DNA of 64,000 nucleotides from Cupriavidus sp. MP-37 (GCF_020618415.1 NZ_CP085345.1:2170001-2234000); one strand, 5' to 3'. Shown: positions 1-9,167, counted from the first letter of the stretch. Program-made: numbers and translations. The notes: a model not told the origin generated them from the sequence alone.

Positions 1-287
1 CACCGATGCCGGGACCGGTCATTGCGGCGACCGACTACGTACGCGCGCTGGCCGACCAGATCCGGCCATTCGTGCCGCGCCGGTACGCGGTGCTGGGTAC
101 CGATGGCTATGGGCGATCGGATACCCGCGAGCAGTTGCGGCATTTCTTCGAGGTGGACCGCCACTGGATCGCGGTGACGGCGCTGAAGGCGCTGGCGGAT
201 GAAGGCACGCTGGACGCGGGCGTCGTCGCGCAGGCGCTGAAGAAGTACGGGTTGGATCCGGACAAGCCGTACCCGCTGCATGCCTGA
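1..287 (+). CDS. aceE: Pyruvate dehydrogenase E1 component, C-terminal end (partial)
   Basis: Only the last ~95 codons are present; the reading frame is open through the left edge, so the gene begins outside the window. The residues match the C-terminal domain of homodimeric AceE, the thiamine-diphosphate enzyme that decarboxylates pyruvate in the cytoplasmic pyruvate dehydrogenase complex. The run TDGYGRSDTREQLRHFFEVD is characteristic of that domain. In relatives aceE is normally followed by the E2 and E3 genes downstream; here the next gene is on the opposite strand, so this copy is either not followed by aceF or is a second aceE. A GC-rich hairpin (306-327) without a T-tract follows the stop. 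Confidence 0.9.
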   Translation, partial: PMPGPVIAATDYVRALADQIRPFVPRRYAVLGTDGYGRSDTREQLRHFFEVDRHWIAVTALKALADEGTLDAGVVAQALKKYGLDPDKPYPLHA

Positions 288-331
288 CACGCGCAAAGGC
301 GCCGCGCTGCCGGTTCAGGCCGGCAGCGGCC

Positions 332-1195
332 CTACTCAATTTCCACCACATCGACAACCTGCTGCTGATTCCCGTAGCGAACTTCCTGACGCATGACGAA
401 TCGCCGGGCGGGGCAATACCAGTCGGTCATGTCGAGCACCGTCGGCTCTAGCTGGATATCCGTATCGACCAGCCGAAAGCTGCCAGGATCAACGAACTTC
501 GTATATCGGATCGGCCAGCAGAGAAGTGTGCCGGTGGCAAGCTGCAACCGCTGCAACCGACCTACTGTCCGCTCAGACAGGGTCAGGCGCACATTCGAAC
601 CAACGAAATCCGACACCTTGGTGCCGGTGCGCCGATCGACGATTCGAAAATCATAGCGGGATACAAAGGTCTCGGCGGGAAGAATCTGCCCCTCGACCAG
701 CGCTGGGGGATACAGCAGCAGTCCGTTCGAGTTCGTATTCATTTCGCCAATCAATTCCGTGTACTGGCCGTAGGCCTGAACACGGGCATTCAGACTGCGC
801 ACGATGGGCTGACCGGAGCGTTCGTCAATCACCAGCCGGTGACGCTGCACGGTCTCGACGGGTGGCCCCATCAAGCGCCGCAGGGCAGACTTGGAATAGA
901 TGTCCAGATCGAGCGAACATAGGTCGCGCTCGACATCGTTGACGTTCCGGAAGAAGGCCAGCGTCGTCATCGGCATCAAGCCATCCGCCTCGAAACGGAT
1001 CCTGCCGCCGTCGTGAATATAGGGCGCATCGCATATCTGACCGGCGTATGCCTGGTGCGGCGCGCATCCGAACAGGCCACCTGCGGCAACCCAGGCAGCC
1101 GCAAGCGGTCGCCAAGGTGGCTTGACGCGGCGTGCCCACCTTCCCGGCAATTGAGCGGTCCCTCCGAAAAGCCGTGGGCCAAGTGTGAGATGCAT
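332..1195 (-). CDS. Secreted or lipoprotein of unknown function
   Basis: I do not recognise a family. The ATG at 1195 gives 287 residues; an upstream in-frame TTG at 1231 would add 12. The N-terminus has basic residues, then a hydrophobic stretch and a cysteine in the context GGLFGC, compatible with a signal peptide or an imperfect lipobox (Phe at -2 is unusual). The mature part is about 245 residues, mixed alpha/beta in appearance, with cysteines at several places and no membrane segments. Stop is 44 bp from the end of aceE and convergent with it. It probably sits in the periplasm or outer membrane; function cannot be inferred. Confidence 0.6.
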   Translation of the reverse strand: MHLTLGPRLFGGTAQLPGRWARRVKPPWRPLAAAWVAAGGLFGCAPHQAYAGQICDAPYIHDGGRIRFEADGLMPMTTLAFFRNVNDVERDLCSLDLDIYSKSALRRLMGPPVETVQRHRLVIDERSGQPIVRSLNARVQAYGQYTELIGEMNTNSNGLLLYPPALVEGQILPAETFVSRYDFRIVDRRTGTKVSDFVGSNVRLTLSERTVGRLQRLQLATGTLLCWPIRYTKFVDPGSFRLVDTDIQLEPTVLDMTDWYCPARRFVMRQEVRYGNQQQVVDVVEIE

Positions 1196-1337
1196 ATTGA
1201 GAGCCGTAGAACCGATGGCCGGTTGCTCCAACCGGGGCGCTGCGTCTGGCGACGACGGATCCAGTTTAGATCGTGATCATGGCGAGATAGCTGTATCGCC
1301 AGCGATCTCTATGGAAGGTTGCCCCTGAGCCCCGGGT

Positions 1338-2261
1338 TCATAGTGGCGCCAACACCCGCAAGACGACCTTGCTGCCTTCGGGGCGATTTCTCGCGCCCCA
1401 TTCCTTGTACGCGTTCAGCAACACCTGCCAGCCATCGCCCTGCACCAGGATTCCCGGCCCTGCGCCGAATACGCGCTCGCGCGAATCGGCCTGGCGGATG
1501 CCATCGATGCGGTCCTCGCCGAGCTGCTCCAGCATATATCCCGCAACGCCCACTCTCCAGCGCTTCGAGATCGCATAGGAAGCGGAAAGGTTCAGCGACA
1601 GAGCGTCGCCGGGCTGGACCGATCCGGCCACCAGTGAGGCGGGAGGTCGCGTGTTCTTGCCGCTCCATTGGTAGTTGAACCTGCCGCTGACCTCCAGCTT
1701 GTCAGTCGGCATGACGGTGAAGGCATAGTGCGGCGTCACCGTCCAGAGATTGCTGCCAGCGTTTGCCAGACGATTGGGATCGTACTGTCCGGTCGGCGCC
1801 GAGAGCAGCAGATTGAACCGCTGGAAGAACGGCATCCCAAACAGCGTCTGGCCGGACCACTGGACAATGAACGGGCTGAACTGGATATCGCCGGCCGCGA
1901 AGTTGTGATCGGCTGTACCCGGCCCTGGTCGGACATTGGCATACACGAGCGGCAGCAGCACCTCGGCGCCCACGTTGCCGCCGAGCAGCTTGATGTCGGG
2001 CCAGATGTAGGCAACATGCGGCACGATCGCTACCGTCTCGATGCGTGGACTGCCGGGAACGGCATTGCCGGCATCGTCGCGGATCCGCGTGGCGCGGTAG
2101 TAGCTGGAGGCCATCTCGAACAGAAAGCCCGGCCCGGCGACGCCATCCAGGAAGCTGGTATTGCCGAGGTTCATCGGCGCAAGGCTGACCGCGTCGGCGT
2201 GGGCGACTGATGCCATCATCGCAGTACAGACCCCGGCGAGAGTCAGTGTTGATATCTTCAT
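1338..2261 (-). CDS. Outer-membrane transporter-like protein, SphA / phenol-MetA degradation family
   Basis: A 307-residue protein starting MKISTLTLAGVCTAMMASVAHA, a clear signal peptide with an A-x-A cleavage site. The longer reading frame adds 15 low-quality residues, so I placed the start at 2261. The mature part has alternating aromatic-rich strands (for example YYRATRIRDD, FNLLLSAPTGQYDPN, RFNYQWSGKN, WRVGVAGYMLEQ) and ends with a beta-strand, as in the SphA/MetA-degradation family of predicted beta-barrels found beside aromatic or terpenoid catabolic genes. Substrate is unknown. It lies downstream of the DoxX and isochorismatase-like genes on the same strand, with ~100 bp gaps, and may share their transcription. 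Confidence 0.7.
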   Translation of the reverse strand: MKISTLTLAGVCTAMMASVAHADAVSLAPMNLGNTSFLDGVAGPGFLFEMASSYYRATRIRDDAGNAVPGSPRIETVAIVPHVAYIWPDIKLLGGNVGAEVLLPLVYANVRPGPGTADHNFAAGDIQFSPFIVQWSGQTLFGMPFFQRFNLLLSAPTGQYDPNRLANAGSNLWTVTPHYAFTVMPTDKLEVSGRFNYQWSGKNTRPPASLVAGSVQPGDALSLNLSASYAISKRWRVGVAGYMLEQLGEDRIDGIRQADSRERVFGAGPGILVQGDGWQVLLNAYKEWGARNRPEGSKVVLRVLAPL

Positions 2262-2368
2262 AAGTGGAATGCCCGCCGCCGCTGCCGGGCCTGCGCCGGG
2301 CGGCAAAGTCGGCGAGCCGCGAGGACGAGCCCTGTCCAGGTGGCCGCCTGTCAGGGCGAGCGAAACGT

Positions 2369-2758
2369 TTAACGCAAGGGCAGCACGATACTGCCGGGCC
2401 CCGCCGCCATCAGGATGACAAAGCCGCCGATGATGCTGATGTGTTCAAGGAACCCGGTGAACAGCAGCGTGCGCTGTGCGCCTTTCTGGTTCCAGAAATC
2501 ATAGAAGACCACAGCAGTTGCCAGCGTGAAGATTGCCAGCAGGAAGGCGGCAATCTCGGTCTGGTAGCCAGCGACGATGGCCAGGCCGCAAGTCAGCTGC
2601 ACGAGGATGGTCAGCGACAGCACAAGGCGCGGAAACGGCAGGCTGCGTGAGCGCACTTCGTCCAGGCCGTGGCCGAAGAAGATCAGCTTGTTTGCGCCGC
2701 TCAGCACAAACATGAAGGCAATGAACAGGCGGCCTGAAAGGAGATAGTAGTCGGCCAT
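2369..2758 (-). CDS. DoxX family membrane protein
   Basis: The start at 2758 (MADYYLLSGRLF) gives 129 residues with four hydrophobic segments, typical of DoxX proteins. The family motif region GRLFIAFMFVLSGANKLI is at the N-terminus. DoxX proteins are inner-membrane proteins often linked to thiol stress, quinone biology or to partner oxidoreductases; the precise role here is not known. The longer frame to 2941 runs through the neighbouring intergenic region and is not convincing. Upstream is an isochorismatase-like hydrolase and downstream an SphA-like outer-membrane protein, all minus strand. Confidence 0.8.
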   Translation of the reverse strand: MADYYLLSGRLFIAFMFVLSGANKLIFFGHGLDEVRSRSLPFPRLVLSLTILVQLTCGLAIVAGYQTEIAAFLLAIFTLATAVVFYDFWNQKGAQRTLLFTGFLEHISIIGGFVILMAAGPGSIVLPLR

Positions 2759-2858
2759 GCCGGCTCCTGTCTGCATGGGGTGGGCAAGAACGGGGATGGC
2801 GCCCCGCAGGACGGGGCGCATGGAAGTGCGGATCGGCATGCCGACCCGCCGGCGCACA

Positions 2859-3497
2859 TCACGCCTTGTCGTAAGAGAACTGGATGCCCGCGGTGCCACC
2901 GGTCTGGATGAACAGGTCCATGAATGCGGGGACGGTTTCACTGCGCGACCAGTCGCGCTGCAGTTCGCAGAACAGTTGCGGCACGCTGATCATCTTGCCG
3001 CCGGCCTGTTCGATGCGGCGCAGCGCGGCCTCGTGTGCGGCCACCGAAGTGCCGCCTACGGCGTCGGCCACGACATAGACCTCGTAGCCTTCCTTGAGCG
3101 CGTCCAGCGCGGGGAAGGTCAGGCACGCTTCGGTCCACAGGGCGGTCATGATCAGCTTCTTGCGGCCGGTCGCCTTCACTGCCTCGCGGAACTCGACATC
3201 TTCCCAGGAGTTGATGGTGGTGCGGTCGTAGGTCGGGAAGTCGCCCAGCACCTTCTGCAGCTGCGGGATGGGCGGCTTGTTCAGGCCGGTTTTCACGTTG
3301 ACCGTGGAGTGTACGATCGGCAGCTTGTAAGCGACTGCGGCACGCGAGGCGCCGACGATGTTGTTGATCAGCAGCTGCCGGTCCATCGAGGCGATGGAGT
3401 TCACCTGAACCGGCTGGTAATCGATGATCACGAAGGCCGCGTTTTGCGGAGTCAGCAGGTGGTCGTTTGCGGGGTCGCGAATGGGTTCGCTGGCCAT
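2859..3497 (-). CDS. Isochorismatase-family cysteine hydrolase (YcaC-like)
   Basis: The start at 3497 is preceded by a GGAGATAACC ribosome-binding site and gives 212 residues, the usual size of the YcaC group. Asp26 in VIIDYQ and Cys125 in LWTEACLTFPA are the expected catalytic acid and nucleophile. Family members are cytoplasmic hydrolases of amide- or ester-like substrates; for YcaC itself the physiological substrate is not established, so I do not assign one. Its neighbours (DoxX, SphA-like protein, divergent ABM monooxygenase) are a set often seen near LysR-controlled redox genes. Confidence 0.85.
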   Translation of the reverse strand: MASEPIRDPANDHLLTPQNAAFVIIDYQPVQVNSIASMDRQLLINNIVGASRAAVAYKLPIVHSTVNVKTGLNKPPIPQLQKVLGDFPTYDRTTINSWEDVEFREAVKATGRKKLIMTALWTEACLTFPALDALKEGYEVYVVADAVGGTSVAAHEAALRRIEQAGGKMISVPQLFCELQRDWSRSETVPAFMDLFIQTGGTAGIQFSYDKA

Positions 3498-3827
3498 GGT
3501 TATCTCCAGTGCAAGGTGGTGGATTGCTGCTACTCGGCGCTTCATGGCGGACGTTGCACGGATCGTGCGCAACGTTCGTCCGGCTCTTGGTGACGGGCGG
3601 GACATCGTGACACTGCCAGGCGGATACGGCTGTCAGCGTACGCGGTAATCGCTCGTTCCCTTGAGCCCCTGAAGCATATGCCATTCATCGAAAAACGCGT
3701 GATAGGCCTGGGCAAAACATGCTGTTCGCCGCAGCAGAACAATGCGCGCCGGATGCGGATTGGGCTTGCCCGCACCGCGCCATTTGGCTAGTCTTTGTTG
3801 ACACGATACGGGGGGAGGACACAACCG
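3498..3827. other. Divergent intergenic region, possible gene scar
   Basis: About 330 bp separate the minus-strand isochorismatase gene and the plus-strand ABM gene. It should carry both promoters. On the minus strand, 3633-3780 encodes an open stretch ending AYHAFFDEWHMLQGLKG that faintly resembles the C-terminal end of a LysR-type regulator, but it has no start and overlaps the ABM gene. I treat it as a possible remnant only and see no other gene. Confidence 0.3.
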
Positions 3828-4124
3828 ATGGATGACTTCTATGTGCTGGCGGTCGTGTATGCCAAGCCAGGTCGCGAGGCAGAGCTTCGGGAGACGTTGC
3901 GGGCCGTGGTGGAGCCTTCCCGGCAGGATGCCGGCAGCCTGCGCTACGAGTTGTTCGAACAACAGGATGATCCGCGCCGATTCATCTTTGTCGAGCATTG
4001 GGAGAGCCCGGCAGCGCAAGCGGCACACCATACCCAGACCGACCACATCCGCCGCTTCCAGGAGGAGGGAAGCGATGCCGTGGAACGCATGGAGTTGTTC
4101 TACAGGATGAAGCTTGTGGCTTAG
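3828..4124 (+). CDS. Antibiotic biosynthesis monooxygenase (ABM) domain protein
   Basis: A 98-residue protein beginning MDDFYVLAVVYAKPG after a strong GGGGGGAGGA site. It is a single ABM ferredoxin-like domain: an N-terminal strand with AKPGREAELRETL, then SLRYELFEQQDDPRRFIFVEHW and a C-terminal helix HHTQTDHIRRFQ. Such small dimeric proteins include quinol monooxygenases (YgiN) and haem or polyketide-modifying enzymes. The E-HW motif and the redox neighbourhood favour a quinone/quinol-related role, but that is inference. The stop is only 4 bp from the convergent efflux gene. Confidence 0.85.
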   Translation: MDDFYVLAVVYAKPGREAELRETLRAVVEPSRQDAGSLRYELFEQQDDPRRFIFVEHWESPAAQAAHHTQTDHIRRFQEEGSDAVERMELFYRMKLVA

Positions 4125-4128
4125 GCGG

Positions 4129-5022
4129 TTATTTCAGGAGGTTGCGGCTTTTTTGCTCGGTCAGGATGGTGACCGTGCACGTGGTGCCCATGGCCAGCGG
4201 CAGGTCGTCGGGCAGCGCATCCAGCCGGATGCGCACGGGGACGCGTTGCGCGAGCCGGATCCAGGTGAAGACCGGGTTCACGTCCGCCAGCAAATTGGCG
4301 CTGGTGGGATTGTCGCGATCGGCAATGCCGCGGGCGATGCTTTCCACGTGTCCTGACAATGGCTTGCCGCCGGCAAGCAGTCGGACCTCGGCCCTGGCGC
4401 CGACGTGCACGTTTGGCAGCTTGGTTTCCTCGAAGTACCCATAGACCCAGTAGGAGTGCTTGTCGATGAGGGCCATGCGTGCAGCGCCGGCACTCACGTA
4501 GTCGCCACCGTGGAGGTTGAGGTTGGTCACGTAGCCGTCCACCGGCGCGTACACTTCGCTGCGGCGCAGGTTCAGCCGGGCGCTATCGAGTGCCGCCAGG
4601 CTGGCTTCGTAGTTGGCACGCGCCTGCTTCTCCTGGGCTCCGACGTCTTCGCGGCTTTCGGCCGAGACCACCGTGCTGTCCAGGTTCATGCGCCGCCGTG
4701 CCTGCTGCTGGCGCAAGTCCAGCTCAGCCTTGCGCGCCCGCACCTGTGCCTCGGCCTGTGCCACGGCCTGCCGGAACCGCTCCGGGTCGATCGCGAACAG
4801 CAAGTCGCCCTTGCGGACTTCCTGATTGTCCCGAACCGGCACCTGCGCCACCGGGCCCGACACATCGGCGGCAATGCTGATCACGTCCGCCCGCACGCGG
4901 CCGTCTCGGGTCCATGGTGAATACATGTAGTGCTGCCAGAGGCTGTAGCCCAGCATGACGGCGGCGGCCAGCAGAAGGCCGGTGGCGAGCACGCGCAAGA
5001 CGGCAGGTCCGTTGATTTTCAT
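4129..5022 (-). CDS. HlyD-family membrane fusion protein of an AaeAB-type efflux pump
   Basis: The start at 5022 (MKINGPAVLRVLATGLLL) gives 297 residues with one N-terminal membrane anchor (about residues 7-27) and a periplasmic body. The biotinyl-lipoyl half motifs are visible (VSGPVAQVPVRDNQEVRKGD and RRSEVYAPVDGYVTNLNL) flanking a helical hairpin rich in Q, A, E and R. Length and order match AaeA, the periplasmic adaptor of the p-hydroxybenzoate efflux pump. It is the last gene of a minus-strand operon with a DUF1656 protein, a NodT outer-membrane channel and an FUSC transporter. The likely substrate class is aromatic carboxylic acids, by analogy. Confidence 0.88.
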   Translation of the reverse strand: MKINGPAVLRVLATGLLLAAAVMLGYSLWQHYMYSPWTRDGRVRADVISIAADVSGPVAQVPVRDNQEVRKGDLLFAIDPERFRQAVAQAEAQVRARKAELDLRQQQARRRMNLDSTVVSAESREDVGAQEKQARANYEASLAALDSARLNLRRSEVYAPVDGYVTNLNLHGGDYVSAGAARMALIDKHSYWVYGYFEETKLPNVHVGARAEVRLLAGGKPLSGHVESIARGIADRDNPTSANLLADVNPVFTWIRLAQRVPVRIRLDALPDDLPLAMGTTCTVTILTEQKSRNLLK

Positions 5023-5069
5023 GTTTCTGATCCAGTTACTCTTTGCCTGGTAGCGCACGCCGGGCGCAA

Positions 5070-5270
5070 TCAGCGCCATAGCGCGAGGCCGATGGCGCTG
5101 AAGATCGACACAAACAGCGAGACCCGGAACAGCGCCGGATGCCACACCCGCCGGTAGACGCCCAGCCGCACCAGCAGGCGGTCCACCAGCAGGTACAGCA
5201 GCAGGCAGCCGACAAAGACCGGCAGCAGCGACGGCATCAGGATGGAAGCCAGGGCGATCTCACGCGGCAT
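5070..5270 (-). CDS. DUF1656 small membrane protein (AaeX-like)
   Basis: A 66-residue protein starting MPREIALASILMPSLLPVFVG with two hydrophobic helices separated by a short basic loop (DRLLVRLGVYRRVWHP). This size, sequence and position, between the outer-membrane channel and the HlyD adaptor, are those of AaeX/DUF1656 proteins. Its function in the pump is unknown; it may assist assembly in the inner membrane. The gap to the adaptor gene is 47 bp and to the channel gene 18 bp, so it is part of the same operon. Confidence 0.85.
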   Translation of the reverse strand: MPREIALASILMPSLLPVFVGCLLLYLLVDRLLVRLGVYRRVWHPALFRVSLFVSIFSAIGLALWR

Positions 5271-5288
5271 GGCAGGGACCCCCGTTCA

Positions 5289-6755
5289 TCATGATGGTTC
5301 GCCGGCGGCCGCTGCAGCGTCGAAGCCACCGCCTAGCGCCTGCATCAGGCGCGCCCATGCGTCCAGGCGGGCTGCGCGCACTAGCGCCAGGCTCGATTCC
5401 TGGCGCCGCAGCTCGTTCTCGGCGGCAAGGACGTTGAGATACTCGGTGACGCCGCTGCGATAGCCGCGCTCTGCCAGCGCATAGGACTGCCGGGCCGAGC
5501 GCAGCGCGTCTTCGACGCCGGCCTGCTCGCGCGTGAGGGATTCCAGCGAGATGAATGCGTCAGCCACGCCCTGGAAGGCGGCCAATACCGCCTTGTTGTA
5601 GCTCTCGACGGCGATGTCATAGCCGCGCGTGGCCACGCCGTAGTTGCCTTGCCTGCGGCCACCATCAAAGATAGGCAGCGAGAATGCAGCGCCGACGTTG
5701 TGCCCGATCGCATCCCGGTCGACGAAGGTGAAGAAATTGCCGAACGCCGCCGACGCCAGGCCGATGCTTGCCACCAGATTGATGTTTGGATAGAAATCCG
5801 CCTTGGCGACCTTGATGCCCTGCGCGGCGGACTCGACGCGCCAGCGCTGTGCCACCACGTCGGGCCGGTGTCCGATCAGTTCTGCCGGCAGCGAGGCCGG
5901 CACCGCGATCGGCGCCGCCAGGACCAGGGCAGGGCGCACCAGCTTGTCGCCCGCGCCGGGGCCGTCGCCGCTGAGCACCGCGAGCTGGTTCTTCACCAGC
6001 GCGATCGCGCGTTCTGCCTGCAGTACCTGTGCCTGCAGTGCAGGGATCGGCGTGCGCGCCTGGCTCAGTTCCAGGTCGCTGGCGAGGCCGCGGCTGTTGC
6101 GCTTGCGGATGATCTCGTAGATGCGGGTCTGGCGCGCCAGGTTGGCCTGGTTGACGTCCAGCAGGGCATATTGCAGTCCCAGGTCGATGTAGGCGCGCAC
6201 CACGGATGTCTCCAGGCTCAGTTGCGCCATGCGCGCATCGGCCGCCGCCGCCTGCACCTTGTCCAGCGCCCCTTGCAGCACGGCCCGGTTGCGCCCCCAA
6301 AGGTCCAGATCGTAGGAGAGATCGGCGGCGAGACGGTTATTCCAGGTGGTGTGCCCGCCGAGGGGCTGTGGCGTGGACAACCGCGGGAAGCGCGTGCGCC
6401 CGAAGGCGCCTGCCGCATTCACATTGGGCTCGATGGCAGCGCCGGCGATCTTGGCCTGCGCCAGCGCCAGTTCGCTGCGCGCCTGCGCGATGCGCAGGTC
6501 TGGCGATCCCGCGACCGCGCGCGCCACCAGGGCGTCCAGGTTGCGGTCGCCCAACTGCGACCACCATGACCGCTGTGGCCAGCCGGCGTCCTGCTGCGTG
6601 GCGCGCAGCGCTGCGCCGGCATCTACCGCGGTGGCATCGAGCGGCGTGGCTACGGGCTTGATCCCCCCTGTGCTGGCGCAAGCTGCCAGGATGGCGATGC
6701 AGGCGCCGGCAAGCGCGAGCGCCCGTATTCTTGCTGACGTTGTCTTAGCGCGCAT
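5289..6755 (-). CDS. NodT-family outer-membrane efflux lipoprotein
   Basis: The start at 6755 (MRAKTTSARIRALALAGACIAILAAC) gives 488 residues with a lipoprotein signal: the lipobox ILAAC is followed by ASTGG. Two repeated OEP domains follow, with typical motifs WWSQLGDRNLDALVARA, DLSYDLDLWGR, GHRPDVVAQRW, ADFYPNINL and SLPIFDGGRR. It forms the trimeric channel through which the FUSC/HlyD pair would expel its substrate. It overlaps the 3' end of the FUSC gene by 11 bp, which suggests translational coupling. The longer frame upstream lies inside the FUSC gene and is not used. Confidence 0.9.
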   Translation of the reverse strand: MRAKTTSARIRALALAGACIAILAACASTGGIKPVATPLDATAVDAGAALRATQQDAGWPQRSWWSQLGDRNLDALVARAVAGSPDLRIAQARSELALAQAKIAGAAIEPNVNAAGAFGRTRFPRLSTPQPLGGHTTWNNRLAADLSYDLDLWGRNRAVLQGALDKVQAAAADARMAQLSLETSVVRAYIDLGLQYALLDVNQANLARQTRIYEIIRKRNSRGLASDLELSQARTPIPALQAQVLQAERAIALVKNQLAVLSGDGPGAGDKLVRPALVLAAPIAVPASLPAELIGHRPDVVAQRWRVESAAQGIKVAKADFYPNINLVASIGLASAAFGNFFTFVDRDAIGHNVGAAFSLPIFDGGRRQGNYGVATRGYDIAVESYNKAVLAAFQGVADAFISLESLTREQAGVEDALRSARQSYALAERGYRSGVTEYLNVLAAENELRRQESSLALVRAARLDAWARLMQALGGGFDAAAAAGEPS

Positions 6756-8907
6756 CTGCGGTACCTGTGTCGTTGGCGGCCGCATCGCCAACGAGTCGCA
6801 AGGCATCGTCAAGCAGTGACAGTCGCATGGCATGCAGGATGGCGCGCCCCTCGTTGGCGGCGGCCGAAGCATGGTGGCCGGTCCAGACGATGCTCTGTTC
6901 CAGGGCTTGCATGGCGGCCCCGAAGGTGGCGGACGACGGTGCGCGAAACAGCGCCGAGAGGGCCGCCAGCAGGTCCGCCTGGTGGCGCTCCCATGCCACG
7001 GGCAGCACGCCGCGGGCGGTCACCTCGCGCAGGGCAATCGTCCCCAGCCCGATCTCGAGCGCGGTAAAGGCCCAGCCCAGCAGTTCGGTCTGGCCGGCCC
7101 GCCCGGCGGGCGGGCGCGAGCCGGCAAACTGGATGAAGTCGCGGATATGCGTTTCGAAGTGCAGGCGCAGTCCCGCCAGCGGGGTACGGCAGATATCGGT
7201 CGCTACCAGTTCGCGCAGCTGCTTCAGGTACTGCTCGGCCAGCCAGTGGCCGCCCTGCGGCACAATGGTGGCGAACGCCAGCGAGGCGATGGCGATACCC
7301 ATCAACGTGGCGATGCCCGCGTCGAGGTAGCCGACAGGATTGAAGACCATCGGATTGGCGAGGTTGCCGAGAAAACAGAAATAGATGCCAAAGCCCAGTC
7401 CGATTACCGCGGTCGGCGGGAAGGTTCCAATGTAGCTGCCGATCGCAATGAACGGCGCCAGCGCCACGGCCAGCAGCACGAAGCCGTCCAGATGCGGTAG
7501 CAGGAAGAAGTTGAAGAAGAGGCCTGCCATCCACGCCAGGGCGCAGCCGATCAGCATCTGCCGGGCAATGGTGACGGGCTGGGGCATGATCGAGTACAGC
7601 GAGATGGCGATGGTGGCCGCGATCACGCCGGAGCTGCCGCTGGCCCACCCGGAGGCGATCCACAGCCATGCGCTGGCCAGTACCGCCACCGCCGCGCGCA
7701 CGCCGGAGGCGATGGCGAAGGCTCGGTTGGCCGGGTTGGCACGCCTGCGGGACCGCTCGCGCGGCGCCGATGCCGGCGCAATGCCGGGGGCCCGCAGCTT
7801 CAGGAAGTTCTCGGTGTATGACAGCAAGTCGATCACGGCCTCCCGCAGCGCAGTGGCGCCGGACGCAAAGCGGTCGGCCGCCAGCGGTGGCGCATCGGCC
7901 AGGGTGGCGCGTGCCGCGGCGATGTAAGCGGGCAGTTCCGCATCCAGGCCCAGCATGGCCTGGTGCAGTGACGCGATTTCCCCCACCTCCAGCCGGGTGC
8001 GCCCCGCCGTGACAGGAAGTACCGCGGCCAGGCGCCCGAACAGGGCGTCCAGTGCATCGCCCGCCCGGTGGTCGGCAGCCTTGGCCGTGCGGGCCCTGAG
8101 TTGGTGGATGGTGTGGAAGCGCGCCAGGGCCTCGAGGAAATCGTGGTTCAGGCGCAGCATCAGCGCATTGTTGGCGCGCATCTCCGGATCCTCGAACACC
8201 GCTGCGCTGCGCAGGTTTTCCAGCTGTGCGCGCTCGCCGGCCAGGCGCAAGTGCAGCGCGCCAAGGCCCGCGGGGGTTTCGCTGCCCTGCAGCGCGATGC
8301 GGATGAAGCCGGCGAACGTGGCGATGTGCTGTTGCCCCGCGGCCAGCAGCATCGATGCCACGCGCTGCGGAAAGATCAGACCGCTCACGATGCCGGCACA
8401 GGCAATGCCAACCGAGACCTCGCTCAGGCTGATCACGACGTTGTCGAAGATGGCGTACGGGTTGGCGATCGACGGCACTGCCGCAATGCAGGTGGCATAG
8501 CCCGACAACACGAAGCCATACGATTGATAGTTGCGGAAATATGCCGCGCCGCCCACGCACAGGCCGATCCATACGGACAGTCCCAGCAGGAACAGCACGC
8601 GTTCTTGCGGGAACGCAAAAAACAAGAGCAGCGCGGCCATGCTGCCTACCAGCATGCCAATGGCGCGGTAGAAGCCCCGCGCCAGCACCATGCCGCTGTG
8701 CTGGTGCATCATCAGGATCACCACCGATACCATTGCCGTGCGCGGCGAGGCCAGCTCCAGCCGCATCGACAGCCACGTTGCCATCAGCACCGCCATGACG
8801 GTCTTTGCCGCATGGAGCAGGCGGCCACGGTCCGCTTGCCACCAGGCGCGGGCCGCGCCGATCAGTCCTGCGCCGGCAGCAGAGATGGAATTGGCAGCGG
8901 CGGTCAC
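6745..8907 (-). CDS. FUSC-family inner-membrane efflux transporter (AaeB-like)
   Basis: About 720 residues in the AaeB/FUSC layout: an N-terminal membrane block (five or six helices, including ATWLSMRLELASPRTAMVSV), a long cytoplasmic helical region, and a second membrane block (GVRAAVAVLASAWLWIASGW onward), then a C-terminal soluble domain. FUSC proteins power export of aromatic acids using the proton gradient. The start is uncertain: a GTG at 8907 (VTAAANSISAAG) fits the family better, while the frame stays open to 8988. It heads the operon FUSC, NodT, DUF1656, HlyD. A control gene was not seen next to it. Confidence 0.85.
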   Translation of the reverse strand: MTAAANSISAAGAGLIGAARAWWQADRGRLLHAAKTVMAVLMATWLSMRLELASPRTAMVSVVILMMHQHSGMVLARGFYRAIGMLVGSMAALLLFFAFPQERVLFLLGLSVWIGLCVGGAAYFRNYQSYGFVLSGYATCIAAVPSIANPYAIFDNVVISLSEVSVGIACAGIVSGLIFPQRVASMLLAAGQQHIATFAGFIRIALQGSETPAGLGALHLRLAGERAQLENLRSAAVFEDPEMRANNALMLRLNHDFLEALARFHTIHQLRARTAKAADHRAGDALDALFGRLAAVLPVTAGRTRLEVGEIASLHQAMLGLDAELPAYIAAARATLADAPPLAADRFASGATALREAVIDLLSYTENFLKLRAPGIAPASAPRERSRRRANPANRAFAIASGVRAAVAVLASAWLWIASGWASGSSGVIAATIAISLYSIMPQPVTIARQMLIGCALAWMAGLFFNFFLLPHLDGFVLLAVALAPFIAIGSYIGTFPPTAVIGLGFGIYFCFLGNLANPMVFNPVGYLDAGIATLMGIAIASLAFATIVPQGGHWLAEQYLKQLRELVATDICRTPLAGLRLHFETHIRDFIQFAGSRPPAGRAGQTELLGWAFTALEIGLGTIALREVTARGVLPVAWERHQADLLAALSALFRAPSSATFGAAMQALEQSIVWTGHHASAAANEGRAILHAMRLSLLDDALRLVGDAAANDTGTADAR

Positions 8908-9167
8908 AGGCGCAAGCGCTGGGCGCGCCAGGGAGCGGTGCGCATCGAGTGGGTGGCGGAATAGCCGTGCATGGACACAATGACGCAAGTTTGGTCTTCT
9001 GTGGCTTCTGTCACGGCGTGATCATAGTTCAGGAAGGTGCCAGCGAGTGTTCGCGCTGACCAAACATGGTGTTCGCCAACACCAGCCTTCCGCTTGCGCC
9101 GTGCAGCCGGTAGGCTGGTCAGTCCTTCCCCCCTCACTGCGCCGCGTCGGCGGCAAGGAGTTCCCAC

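Noticed and set aside
2360..2373. GCGAAACGTTTAAC, 12 of 14 match to the LacI palindrome
   Set aside because: It lies across the doxX stop codon at the 3' end of a gene, not near a promoter, so chance is more likely.
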